Origin: an uncultured Alphaproteobacteria bacterium
Lineage (GTDB): Bacteria > Pseudomonadota > Alphaproteobacteria > HIMB59 > GCA-002718135
Length of the DNA: 64,000 bases
Assembly: GCA_902614375.1 (NCBI GenBank)
Contig: CACMKZ010000005.1
Span: 42,864 to 106,863 of the forward strand
Direction: 5' to 3'
Positions 16,669 to 28,587 of the stretch are shown here, in pieces. Below the pieces are notes generated by a model that had not been told where the DNA came from, searched no databases, and worked only from the letters and a program-made list of their open reading frames with translations. The position numbers were made by a program, and so were the translations under genes. Every line of letters starts with the position of its first letter. Position 1 is the first letter of the stretch.

Positions 16669-17436
16669 CTAATTCTTATTAATACCTTTTCCTAAATAAG
16701 CTTCTATAACTGTATCGTTATTTTTCACTTCATTAAAATTTCCTTTAAATAAAACTGAACCTTCCGCCATTACAATTACAGGATTACAAATTTTTTCAAT
16801 AAGATCCATATCGTGCTCAATTACGAAAAAAGTATAATTCTTTTCTTTGTTTAATCTTAATATTGCATCCGTAATTTCATTAAGAAGTGTTCTATTAACT
16901 CCAGCACCCACCTCATCAAGCAAAACAATTTGAGGATCAACCATCATAGTTCTACCTAATTCAAGTAGTTTTTTTTGACCCCCAGATAAATTGCCTGCAA
17001 GTTCTTGAGTTAGGTGACTTAAATTTAAAAAATTTATTACTTCGATAGCTTTTTGTCTTATTTCTTCTTCTTGTTGCTTTACTTTAGTATTACTTAATAA
17101 AGCGTATGATAATTTTTCACCAAATTGATTTGGTGGTACCATCATTAAATTTTCAAGAACAGTTAAAGTTGAAAATTCATGGGCAATTTGAAAAGTTCTT
17201 AGAACTCCTTTAGCAAATAATTCATGAGGTTTTAAAAAAGAAATATCTTCATTATTAAGAGTTATATTTCCCTCATCTGGATCATATAATCCTGCAATAG
17301 TATTAAATAATGTTGTTTTTCCAGCTCCATTTGGACCTATTAAACCCGTAATTGAACCCATTTCAACTCTCATTGATGCGTTATGGACTGCTTTTAAACC
17401 TCCAAAAAATTTATTAACATTATTTATTTCAAGCAT
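16669..17436 (-). CDS. livG: ABC transporter ATP-binding protein (LivG family)
   Basis: A 255-residue ATPase. Walker A G-P-N-G-A-G-K-T-T is at about 34-42, signature L-S-G-G-Q-K-K-L at about 149-156, and Walker B I-V-L-L-D-E-V-G-A-G-V at about 169-179. The longer spacer with the A-H-E-F-S-T-L-T-V-L-E-N-L-M segment is LivG-like. Walker B carries D-E-V in place of the more common D-E-P. The ATG lies inside the last codons of rodA (8-base overlap), so the transporter genes are translationally tied to the cell-shape operon. Confidence 0.94.
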   Translation of the reverse strand: MLEINNVNKFFGGLKAVHNASMRVEMGSITGLIGPNGAGKTTLFNTIAGLYDPDEGNITLNNEDISFLKPHELFAKGVLRTFQIAHEFSTLTVLENLMMVPPNQFGEKLSYALLSNTKVKQQEEEIRQKAIEVINFLNLSHLTQELAGNLSGGQKKLLELGRTMMVDPQIVLLDEVGAGVNRTLLNEITDAILRLNKEKNYTFFVIEHDMDLIEKICNPVIVMAEGSVLFKGNFNEVKNNDTVIEAYLGKGINKN

Positions 17437-18526
17437 TATGTATTTTTTTTAAATTTCCATTCAATTCTGCATTAAGTACTAATCCTAGAGATATAATTAT
17501 AGCAAGCATTGCTGATCCCCCATAAGAAACTAAAGGTAATGGAATTCCAACAACAGGCATTAAGCCAGATACCATAGATATGTTCATAATCACATATATA
17601 AATAAATTGCTGCCAACACCGATAGATAGAATTCTACCAAAAATATGATTTGATTTAATGCTTATGTAAAAACAGACTGATATTAATAATAAAAATAGTA
17701 AAATTATAAACATAGTACCAATAAAACCAAATTCCTCTCCAATTAAGGTAAAGATAAAATCAGTCTGTTTTTCAGGTAAATACTGAAGATATGATTGAGA
17801 CCCTTCTAAAAAACCTTTACCAGTTAAACCTCCAGATCCTAAAGCAATTTTAGATTGTATAAGTTGATATCCTCTTCCAAGTGCATCAGCCTCAGGATTT
17901 AAAAAAGAGAAAATTCTATCTTTTTGATATGGTTGTAAATAATTTAATGACAAAGGAATTGATAAAATCAAAACAAAAAATCCCAAAACAAACTTCCAAA
18001 TTCTTATTCCACTTGCAAATAGAATAAGAATTCCAAGCATCGCTATACTTAAAGCAGTTCCAAGATCCGGTTGAATAACTACCAAAGCAAACGGCAAAAA
18101 TAAAATTAATATTGGAAAAAATAAATTTTTAATTCGCTTAATTTCATCAAATTTTAAATCATGATAAAATCTTGCTAATGCAAGTATTATAGTTATTTTT
18201 ATTAATTCTGATGGTTGGATACTTAAACCAAATACATTTATCCATCTAGTTGCCCCCTTACCAAAAACACCTATTAATTCAACTGATAGCAAAAGTAATA
18301 ATGATAAAATAAAAAAGATATAAGCAAATTGATAAATAAATTTAATATTTATAAAAGCTAAGATAATTGCTAAAAATATAAAAAGTACTAATCTAATCAA
18401 ATGTCTTGATGCCCAAGGATTGTATGATCCTCCCGCTGCAGAATATAAACCTGCTGCACCAATAAAAGAAATTAGTATTACCAAGAAGATCAATAAGTAA
18501 TTTAAATTTTGAATTTTATTTAACAT
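17429..18526 (-). CDS. rodA: Rod-shape SEDS peptidoglycan glycosyltransferase RodA
   Basis: A 365-residue SEDS-family polytopic membrane protein that polymerises lipid II during lateral wall growth together with PBP2. About ten hydrophobic helices can be seen. The large extracytoplasmic loop holds E-A-D-A-L-G-R-G-Y-Q-L-I-Q-S-K-I-A-L-G-S-G-G (about 210-231) and the later E-K-Q-T-D-F-I-F segment; G-I-P-L-P-L-V-S-Y-G-G-S lies near the C-terminus. The position directly downstream of mrdA distinguishes it from FtsW, which is separately present at 51512. It overlaps the mrdA stop by one base. Confidence 0.95.
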   Translation of the reverse strand: MLNKIQNLNYLLIFLVILISFIGAAGLYSAAGGSYNPWASRHLIRLVLFIFLAIILAFINIKFIYQFAYIFFILSLLLLLSVELIGVFGKGATRWINVFGLSIQPSELIKITIILALARFYHDLKFDEIKRIKNLFFPILILFLPFALVVIQPDLGTALSIAMLGILILFASGIRIWKFVLGFFVLILSIPLSLNYLQPYQKDRIFSFLNPEADALGRGYQLIQSKIALGSGGLTGKGFLEGSQSYLQYLPEKQTDFIFTLIGEEFGFIGTMFIILLFLLLISVCFYISIKSNHIFGRILSIGVGSNLFIYVIMNISMVSGLMPVVGIPLPLVSYGGSAMLAIIISLGLVLNAELNGNLKKIHNA

Positions 18527-20328
18527 TAAATTTCTAAATTTTTAGTAAACTGAAAAATTTCTTTAGCTATAGGTGCAGCAGTTGATGCACCCGAACCTCC
18601 ATGTTCAATAACAACCGAAACAGCATATCTGGGATTTTCAACTGGCATATACCCAACAAATAAAGCATGATCTCTTTTTTTCCATTCTACTTCTTTTTTC
18701 CTAAAATCTTCACTTTCTCTCTCAGCTACAGTTATTCTTCTAACTTGAGAAGTTCCTGTCTTGCCAGCAAAAGGCGCAGACACAGATCTCGAGTTATAAG
18801 CTGTACCTTTACTTTCATTAACTACTTTAAACATCGAACGCTTAATAATTTGAATTGCATTTTGGTATTTTTCTAATTTTTCAAATTCAATGTCGTTATT
18901 TCGCTTGATAATATTTGGTTTTATATTTTTTCCATTGGAAGCAATAATTGAAGTCATTACTGCAAGTTGTAGTGGATTAGTTAATACGAATCCTTGACCA
19001 ATAGCAGAGATTAGAGTCTCTCCAGGATACCAACTTTCATCATATTTTTTCTTTTTCCAGTCACGTGAAGGGATAATTCCTTTTTTTTGATTAGGTAAAG
19101 GGATATCATATATTTTGCCTAAACCAAAATCTTCAGCAACTTTAGAAATTTTATCTATTCCAATTTTTTTTGAAATTTCATAGAAGAAAACATCACACGA
19201 CTCTTTTATTGCATCGCTAACATTCATCGAGCCATGACCATTATTTTTCCAACAATGATAAAGTCTATCACCTAAACCAATTTTTCCATTACAAAAATGT
19301 TTCGTATTTGTGTCAATAATCCCATGGATTATCCCAGCTATTGCAACAACCATTTTAAAAGTTGAACCTGGAGCATATAAACCTTGAATAGATCTATATG
19401 TGAGTGGAGATAATTCATTTTCTAAAATTGAGTCCCAATATTCCTTATTCGGTTTTTGTATAATTTTATTTGGATTATAAGATGGAGTTGAAGCCATACA
19501 TAATATGTTACCATTGTTAACATCCATAAGAACTACAGATCCCGCTTTGTGTTCTTTTAATAAATTTAGAGCATATTGTTGAATTCTAAGATCGATGGTT
19601 ATCTGAATATCATTACCTTTTTGGCTGTCTTGCCTTGATATTTCACGAATTACTCTTCCATAAGAATTAACTTCAATCTCTCTTTGTCCTGATTTACCTA
19701 TTAAATTAGGGTTAAAACTTTTTTCAATACCATCTTTCCCAATCTCTAGATTAGGCATATTTGAAATAAAAGGTAATTCAACTTCTTCTCGATTGGGTTT
19801 ATTTGTATAACCGATCAAATGTGAGACGGTATTATCAAACTGATAAGTTCGCATATAATCTTGAGAAATAAATATACCCTCAATATTAAGTTTGTTTGAT
19901 TCTATTTTTTCAAGTTGTGACCAATTAATATTTTCTAAGACTTTTATTTTTTGAAATTTTTTAACTTTTTTAGATAATTCTAGTATTTTCCTTCTATCAT
20001 TGAAATTAATTTTTATAATTTGATTTAATTCATTTAGAGATTTGTTTATATTGTTAGTATTTTCAGGAATTATGTAAACATCAAATACTTTTATATTAGA
20101 TGCTAAAACCTTGTTATTTGTATCATAAATCTTACCCCTAAGAGGGTATATAATCTCAACGTCTATTTGATTATTTTTTGAAAGAGTTTTATATTTTTGT
20201 GAATCTTTTATTTGAATATTATACAATCTCCAGCCTACAATACCAAAAAAAGAAACTTTTAATAAATACAATAAAAAAGTTCTTCTATTTAGAACTGAAT
20301 ATTGTTTTTTATCCTCCGAATAAAACAT
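18526..20328 (-). CDS. mrdA: Penicillin-binding protein 2 (elongasome transpeptidase)
   Basis: A class B penicillin-binding protein of 600 residues that cross-links lateral-wall peptidoglycan with RodA. A membrane anchor lies at about 15-35 and a dimerisation domain with R-G-K-I-Y-D (about 54-59) follows. The transpeptidase domain has the serine motif S-T-F-K (after G-L-Y-A-P-G), an S-x-N-type motif at S-C-D-V-F-F and the K-T-G-T-S motif (A-G-K-T-G-T-S-Q). The conserved S-x-N appears as S-C-D, as in many PBP2 proteins. It sits between mreD and rodA in the standard order. Confidence 0.95.
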   Translation of the reverse strand: MFYSEDKKQYSVLNRRTFLLYLLKVSFFGIVGWRLYNIQIKDSQKYKTLSKNNQIDVEIIYPLRGKIYDTNNKVLASNIKVFDVYIIPENTNNINKSLNELNQIIKINFNDRRKILELSKKVKKFQKIKVLENINWSQLEKIESNKLNIEGIFISQDYMRTYQFDNTVSHLIGYTNKPNREEVELPFISNMPNLEIGKDGIEKSFNPNLIGKSGQREIEVNSYGRVIREISRQDSQKGNDIQITIDLRIQQYALNLLKEHKAGSVVLMDVNNGNILCMASTPSYNPNKIIQKPNKEYWDSILENELSPLTYRSIQGLYAPGSTFKMVVAIAGIIHGIIDTNTKHFCNGKIGLGDRLYHCWKNNGHGSMNVSDAIKESCDVFFYEISKKIGIDKISKVAEDFGLGKIYDIPLPNQKKGIIPSRDWKKKKYDESWYPGETLISAIGQGFVLTNPLQLAVMTSIIASNGKNIKPNIIKRNNDIEFEKLEKYQNAIQIIKRSMFKVVNESKGTAYNSRSVSAPFAGKTGTSQVRRITVAERESEDFRKKEVEWKKRDHALFVGYMPVENPRYAVSVVIEHGGSGASTAAPIAKEIFQFTKNLEI

Positions 20329-20329
20329 T

Positions 20330-20815
20330 TTACTTATCCAATTTTGTAAACAAAAATACAGTAGGAATGAATATAATTAAAGAAATTAAAAAGAAATTTA
20401 AAAAAGCACTCATGTTAAATTTATAATTATGTATTAGATTTGCTAAAAATTGTTCAATGAGAAGCAGAATAGTTAAAGTTATAAAATAAATAAATATAAT
20501 TTGATACGAAGATAACCTAATTAAATATTTTCTTAAAAATATAAATAAGATTAAAAGAGATAAAAAGGTAATTAAATGCACTCCAATATTATTTAATAAT
20601 AATATATCAAATAATATTCCATATATCAAAGCTACAACATAAAGATAATAATGGTAATGATAAAATATTAGATAAATTAACGTTAAATGAAATAATACAT
20701 AAAATGCATTATTAACATTAGGAAATAAAATAAAGGAATTTACCGAAATTGAAAAACTTATAATTAAAATGATATTTAGTTTAAAGGAAGGGTTAAGAAA
20801 TTTGGAAAACTCCAT
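20330..20815 (-). CDS. mreD: Rod shape-determining membrane protein MreD
   Basis: A 161-residue, almost entirely hydrophobic protein with about five membrane helices. MreD proteins diverge strongly, so the assignment rests mainly on size, topology and position between mreC and mrdA, although the I-Y-G-I-L-F-D-I-L-L-L-N-N-I-G-V segment (about 69-84) is MreD-like. It is thought to support the MreC-PBP2-RodA complex. It overlaps mreC by one base and precedes mrdA by one. Confidence 0.85.
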   Translation of the reverse strand: MEFSKFLNPSFKLNIILIISFSISVNSFILFPNVNNAFYVLFHLTLIYLIFYHYHYYLYVVALIYGILFDILLLNNIGVHLITFLSLLILFIFLRKYLIRLSSYQIIFIYFITLTILLLIEQFLANLIHNYKFNMSAFLNFFLISLIIFIPTVFLFTKLDK

Positions 20816-21636
20816 TATTTTGAAGTAACAATTTGTAGATAATCAATATTTTTAAAATCTACAAATGGTAAAACAAAAAATCTATTTTTTTCAACTTTAG
20901 CTACTTTTCCAACCAAAAGATCTACTGGAAAGATTTGTGCTGTACCACTTGTAACTACAATATCTCCTAATCTTGGCATTTTATTTTCTTTAACAAAAGA
21001 GCTTACTAGATGTTTTCCATCTCCATGGCCAGTTAGCAAAGAAAATATGCCATCAGATACAGATTTTACTGAAATAGACAAATTAGGATCAGTTAAAAGA
21101 ATTACTCTAGAATTATTTGAAGTTGTATCAATTACCTTACCTACTAATCCCCGTTCGTTTATAGCTGACATATTTTTCATAATTTTATCATCATAACCAG
21201 CATTTAAATTTATTAATTTGGAGTAAATTGTATCATTTCTATTTATAAGTGACGCTGTCTTTATTAAGGTTAAATTATTATCAGTAGCATTTAATAATTT
21301 TTTTAAAACTTTATTCTCTCTTGAATTTTGTATTGCTAATGTTTGCCATTTTTTTAATCGTATTATTTCTTCTTGAAGAATTTTATTTTCAAATTTTAAA
21401 CTTCTAAACTGTTTGTATTCATCAACAAAATTGGAAAAGGCATTTACTGGAGCTGATATAACTTTTGTAATCGGAATAATTACTGAATTAGATATATTCT
21501 TTATCCCATTGATAAGATACAAATCAGATTTTGAAAAAAAAACTAAAAGAAATGATAGAGTAACAATAGAAATAATTGTCAGATTTTTTATAAAACTTGA
21601 AATTTGAAAAACTTTTATTTGGAACTTAGGTGCCAT
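20815..21636 (-). CDS. mreC: Rod shape-determining protein MreC
   Basis: A 273-residue bitopic protein. One transmembrane helix lies at about 17-37, followed by a coiled coil (about 70-100, with E-N-K-I-L-Q-E-E-I-I-R-L-K) and a beta-rich periplasmic domain with the G-L-V-G-K-V and R-V-I-L-L-T-D-P motifs. It activates PBP2/RodA and links them to MreB. It follows mreB by 9 bases. It is shorter than some alphaproteobacterial MreC proteins because the C-terminal disordered tail is absent, as expected of a compact genome. Confidence 0.94.
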   Translation of the reverse strand: MAPKFQIKVFQISSFIKNLTIISIVTLSFLLVFFSKSDLYLINGIKNISNSVIIPITKVISAPVNAFSNFVDEYKQFRSLKFENKILQEEIIRLKKWQTLAIQNSRENKVLKKLLNATDNNLTLIKTASLINRNDTIYSKLINLNAGYDDKIMKNMSAINERGLVGKVIDTTSNNSRVILLTDPNLSISVKSVSDGIFSLLTGHGDGKHLVSSFVKENKMPRLGDIVVTSGTAQIFPVDLLVGKVAKVEKNRFFVLPFVDFKNIDYLQIVTSK

Positions 21637-21645
21637 TTTAAATCT

Positions 21646-22689
<1,044 letters not shown>

Positions 22690-24246
22690 TTAAACCCCCT
22701 CTATTTTTAAACTTGCTATATTCTCTTTAATAGATTTAGTTTTTTTAAATATCAATCTGTTTAATGCATTAATATAAGCTTTCGCAGATGCAACAATAAT
22801 GTCAGGATCACTTCCTTTTGCTTGTGATGATAGATTGTCATCTTCAAGTCTAACAGTAACTTCACCTTGAGCATCAGTACCTGCCGTGATTGCATTTACT
22901 TGGTAAAGTTTTAGTTTAAATTCAGTATTTGTAAGTTTTTTTATAGCATTAAATGTAGCATCCACAGGACCATTACCATTAATTTTAGTATTTTGCACTT
23001 TACCGTTAATTTCTATTTTTAATTTAGCCTCAGCTTTTTCAACAGATCCAGCATTTACTTCTAATGATACAAATTTAATGTGTTCATCATATGACGAAGT
23101 TCTATCTTCTGCTAACGCAATTAAATCTTCTTCGAATATTTCTTTTTTCTTATCAGCTAAATCTTTAAATCTTCCAAACAATTCCATCAAAGCATTGTCA
23201 CCAACTTCGTAACCAAGATCTTTTAATTTTTCTGAAAAAGCATGTTTGCCCGAATGTTTGCCAAGAACTAATGAAGATTTGTTAAGACCTATTGATTCAG
23301 GGGTCATAATTTCATACGTTCCAGAATGTTTAAGCATACCATCTTGATGTATTCCAGCTTCATGTGCAAAAGCATTTGCACCAACTATGGCTTTGTTTGG
23401 CTGTACAGGAAAACCTGTTATTGATGACACCAGTCTAGAAGCTTTCATAATGGACTCTGTTTTAATATCTGTATGATAAGGCATAAGATCTTTTTTTACT
23501 TTTAAAGTCATGACAATTTCTTCCAATGATGAATTTCCAGCTCTTTCTCCCATACCGTTAATAGTGCACTCTACTTGTCTGGCACCTTCTTTAATTGCGG
23601 CAACATTATTTGCTGTGGCTAAACCTAAATCATTATGTGTGTGAGTAGAAAGAATTGCTTTATCAATATTTGGAACATTATTTTTAACATTTTTAAAAAT
23701 TTTACCAAACTCCTCTGGAAGTGTATAGCCAACAGTATCAGGTATATTAATAGTTGACGCACCAGAGTTAATTGCAAGATCAATGCATTTATATAAAAAT
23801 TCTAACTCTGATCTTCCACCATCTTCACAACTCCATTCAATGTTATCACAAAGATTTCTTGCATGGGAGACGGTCTTTTGTATGGCTTCTAGAACTTCTT
23901 CTTCACTTTTCTTTAATTTATATTTCATATGAAGAGGACTTGTAGCAATAAAAGTATGAATTCTTGGAGACTTAGCATGTTGTACTGCTTCCCAAGCACG
24001 GTCGATATCTTTAAGGCTAGCTCTTGCCAAACCAGCAATTGTTGAATTTTTAACATGCTTACTAACTTCAGAAACAGCTTCAAAATCTCCATTTGAAGCA
24101 ATTGGAAAACCTGCCTCAATAATATCAACTCTCATAGAATCTAGTACTTCAGCTATTTGAAGTTTTTCATCTAAATTCATTGATGCTCCTGGAGATTGTT
24201 CTCCATCTCGAAGAGTTGTATCAAAAATATAAATTTTTTCAGTCAT
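22690..24246 (-). CDS. leuA: 2-isopropylmalate synthase
   Basis: First committed step of leucine synthesis, condensing acetyl-CoA with 2-ketoisovalerate. The 518-residue protein has the HMGL-like barrel with D-T-T-L-R-D-G-E-Q-S-P-G at about 9-20, the H-T-H-N-D-L-G metal site near 202-208 and the G-N-x-S-L-E-E motif. The C-terminal LeuA regulatory domain (about 385-505) is intact, so leucine feedback is likely. It follows ilvC by 42 bases and leads straight into mreB. Confidence 0.95.
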   Translation of the reverse strand: MTEKIYIFDTTLRDGEQSPGASMNLDEKLQIAEVLDSMRVDIIEAGFPIASNGDFEAVSEVSKHVKNSTIAGLARASLKDIDRAWEAVQHAKSPRIHTFIATSPLHMKYKLKKSEEEVLEAIQKTVSHARNLCDNIEWSCEDGGRSELEFLYKCIDLAINSGASTINIPDTVGYTLPEEFGKIFKNVKNNVPNIDKAILSTHTHNDLGLATANNVAAIKEGARQVECTINGMGERAGNSSLEEIVMTLKVKKDLMPYHTDIKTESIMKASRLVSSITGFPVQPNKAIVGANAFAHEAGIHQDGMLKHSGTYEIMTPESIGLNKSSLVLGKHSGKHAFSEKLKDLGYEVGDNALMELFGRFKDLADKKKEIFEEDLIALAEDRTSSYDEHIKFVSLEVNAGSVEKAEAKLKIEINGKVQNTKINGNGPVDATFNAIKKLTNTEFKLKLYQVNAITAGTDAQGEVTVRLEDDNLSSQAKGSDPDIIVASAKAYINALNRLIFKKTKSIKENIASLKIEGV

Positions 24247-24288
24247 TTCTTTAATTATACACTAATCAATATTTTATTAAACTTTCAT

Positions 24289-25849
<1,561 letters not shown>

Positions 25850-25850
<1 letters not shown>

Positions 25851-27616
25851 TAAACTAAAATTTTTCCTTTTTCGGCAGATTTTTTATCTTGTTTTTGATC
25901 TTTACTTAACATCATTTCATTATGAGCAGATCCACTTTGAATCATAGGAAAGCAATTCTCTTCTTTAGTAACCCAAATATCAGCAATTACTGTATTTTTC
26001 GTTTCTATCATTTGGGTTATAACATCATCAAGTTCATCAGTTGTCTTTGCTCTTAGGCCAACAGCTTTATAACTTTCAGCTAACTTTACAAAATCAGGCA
26101 AACTATCAGTATAACTCTCAGAATATCTTCCACCATGTAAAAGTTCTTGCCATTGTCTTACCATTCCCATGTATTCATTGTTTAGAATAAATATTTTTAC
26201 AGGCAATCTATATTGGACAGCCGTGCTCATTTCTTGAATGTTCATAAGTATGGACGCATCTCCAGCTATATCAACCACTAAAGCATCTGGATGACCAACT
26301 TGAGCTCCAATTGCAGCAGGAAACCCATACCCCATAGTTCCTAATCCACCTGATGTAAGCCATCTGTTTGGTTCCTCAAATTTATAAAACTGAGCGGCCC
26401 ACATTTGATGCTGACCTACCTCAGTAGTAATAAATGTTTTTGTATTTTTTGTTAACTCATACAGTCTTTGAACCGCATACTGAGGTTTTATCTGATTACC
26501 TTCATTATTATAGTTTAAACAATCTACTTTTTTCCATTCATTTATTTTATCCCACCATAATTTTAGTGTTTTATCGTCTATTTTAAATTTCTTTTCTTTC
26601 CAAAGGGCAATCATCTTTTCAACAACCTGTTTTACATCACCAATGATTGGAACATCGACATTTATAGTTTTGTTAATATTGCTTTCATCGATATCAATAT
26701 GGATTTTTTTTGAATTTGGAGAGAACGCATCTAGTCTTCCTGTCACTCTATCATCAAATCTGGCACCAATATTAATCATGACATCACATTCATGCATTGC
26801 CATATTAGCTTCATACATTCCGTGCATTCCAAGCATGCCAAGTGAGTTTTTATCTGATGAACCTACTACACCCAGACCCATTAATGTCATTGTTACTGGT
26901 GATCCAACTGTATTTATAAATTCTCTAACTAATTTTGAAGCTTTTGGTCCAGAATTAATACATCCACCACCAATATAAAAAATTGGTTTTTTAGCTTTTG
27001 AAATTAATTCTACTGCTTCTTCAATTTTATTTTTTTCAAAATCAGGACTTGGTTCAAACAATCTATGAGAGGGAATAATAATTTTATTTTTTTCTTCATA
27101 AGTTCCTGAGGCAAATTGAACATCTTTAGGTATATCAATTAATACAGGACCTGGTCTTCCATTTTGAGCAATAGTAAATGCTTCATGAAATACAGAAGAT
27201 AATTTATTAACATCCTTAACTAAGTAATTATGTTTAGTACAAGGTCTCGTTATACCTGTTGTGTCACATTCTTGAAATGCATCACTACCAATTAAGTGTT
27301 GAGGTACCTGTCCAGTTATACATACAATAGGTACACTGTCCATCATAGCGTCAGTTAAACCAGTTACAACATTTGTTGCACCAGGTCCTGATGTAACAAG
27401 AACTACTCCAGTTTTACCAGTCGACCTAGCATAACCTTCAGCTGCATGTATCGCACCACCCTCTTGTCTTACTAAAACGTGCTTAATTGAATTCTGTTTA
27501 AATAAAGTATCGTATATGGGTAATACCGCACCACCAGGATATCCAAATACAACTTCTACGCCTTGTTCAGCTAAGCTTTTTAAGACAATTTCAGCACCTG
27601 TTATTTCACTATTCAT
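25850..27616 (-). CDS. ilvB: Acetolactate synthase large (catalytic) subunit
   Basis: A 588-residue thiamine-diphosphate enzyme that forms acetolactate or acetohydroxybutyrate. The cofactor-activating glutamate lies in R-Q-E-G-G-A-I-H-A-A-E-G-Y-A-R (about 50-64). The thiamine-diphosphate motif G-D-A-S-I-L-M-N ... F-I-L-N-N is near 450-478, and the FAD-type central domain holds I-G-A-R-F-D-D-R-V-T-G-R. It is the first gene of the ilvB-ilvN-ilvC-leuA block. The 47-base gap to miaA shows no attenuator-like hairpin or leader peptide. Confidence 0.96.
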
Positions 27617-27663
27617 TGATTTTAGCTCATAGGCTGTGGATAAAATAAAATCAATAAATTAGT

Positions 27664-28587
27664 TCAATTTTGCTCTAAATTAATGGATTTTACATCAATT
27701 TCATCCGGAAATTGATTAAATTTTTTAAAAATATTAAGATTTGAAGATCTCCACCAAGTATTTTGTCTTTTTACATAGTTTCTTGTTACTTGCTGTATTT
27801 TAGAAATACATTCCTCAATTGATACTTCGTTATTAAGATAAGATTGAATTTCAGGAACTCCATGAGCTTTCATTATTGGTAAACTATTATTATAATTTAA
27901 TTTAAGCAAATTTTTGACTTCCTCTATCGCACCACCTTCCATCATTAAGTGTGTTCTATGATCTACTCTTCTATAGTTTTCTTTTCTATCTGGAAGAAAT
28001 AATAATATTTTGTAATTTTTTAAATTAATAAAATTTTTATTTTTACTTTTTTTCCAGTCACTAAATTTTTTCTTAGTAAAAAAGTTTACTTCCCATATTC
28101 TTCTTATTCTTTGAATATCGTTAGGCGCAATATTAATCATGGCATCACTGTCAAGCTCTTTAACTAAATTATAAAAATTTTCCTTACCAATTTTTAAAAT
28201 CATTTTTTCTGATTCTATTTTTACTTTTTCTGGAATAAATGGAATTGAAACTATTCCATTAATTAAAGATTCTATGTAAAGACCTGTACCTCCAACTAGA
28301 ATAGGTGTTATATTTTTATTGACTAAATAATTAATTTTTTTTGATGCTTCCTCACACCATTTTTGAACATTAAATCTAACATCACCTTTAACAAAACCAT
28401 AAAGATGATGATTGATTTTTTTTAGATCATTTATAGTTGGTCTAGCAGTTAAGATACTTAACTCATTATAAATCTGCATACTATCAGCATTTATAATTTC
28501 ACCATTTAGTTTGTTTGCTAAGCTTAAAGCAAATTTTGATTTTCCTGATGCAGTTGGGCCTAATACAAAATAGATTTGAGTTTTCAA
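27664..28587 (-). CDS. miaA: tRNA dimethylallyltransferase
   Basis: Adds a dimethylallyl group to A37 of tRNAs that read codons starting with U. The 307-residue protein has the P-loop G-P-T-A-S-G-K-S (about 8-15), D-S-M-Q-I-Y (about 35-40) for prenyl transfer, the G-G-T-G-L-Y motif (about 99-104) and D-I-Q-R-I-R-R (about 157-163). Its start overlaps the protease stop by 4 bases. The C-terminal R-N-Y-x-K-R-Q-x-T-W motif is present. In E. coli miaA is likewise close to hflKC. Confidence 0.95.
   Translation of the reverse strand: MKTQIYFVLGPTASGKSKFALSLANKLNGEIINADSMQIYNELSILTARPTINDLKKINHHLYGFVKGDVRFNVQKWCEEASKKINYLVNKNITPILVGGTGLYIESLINGIVSIPFIPEKVKIESEKMILKIGKENFYNLVKELDSDAMINIAPNDIQRIRRIWEVNFFTKKKFSDWKKSKNKNFINLKNYKILLFLPDRKENYRRVDHRTHLMMEGGAIEEVKNLLKLNYNNSLPIMKAHGVPEIQSYLNNEVSIEECISKIQQVTRNYVKRQNTWWRSSNLNIFKKFNQFPDEIDVKSINLEQN

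Noticed and set aside
26643..26978. Plus-strand 111-codon frame opposite ilvB
   Set aside because: An antisense shadow of a conserved enzyme; no start signal or recognisable domain.
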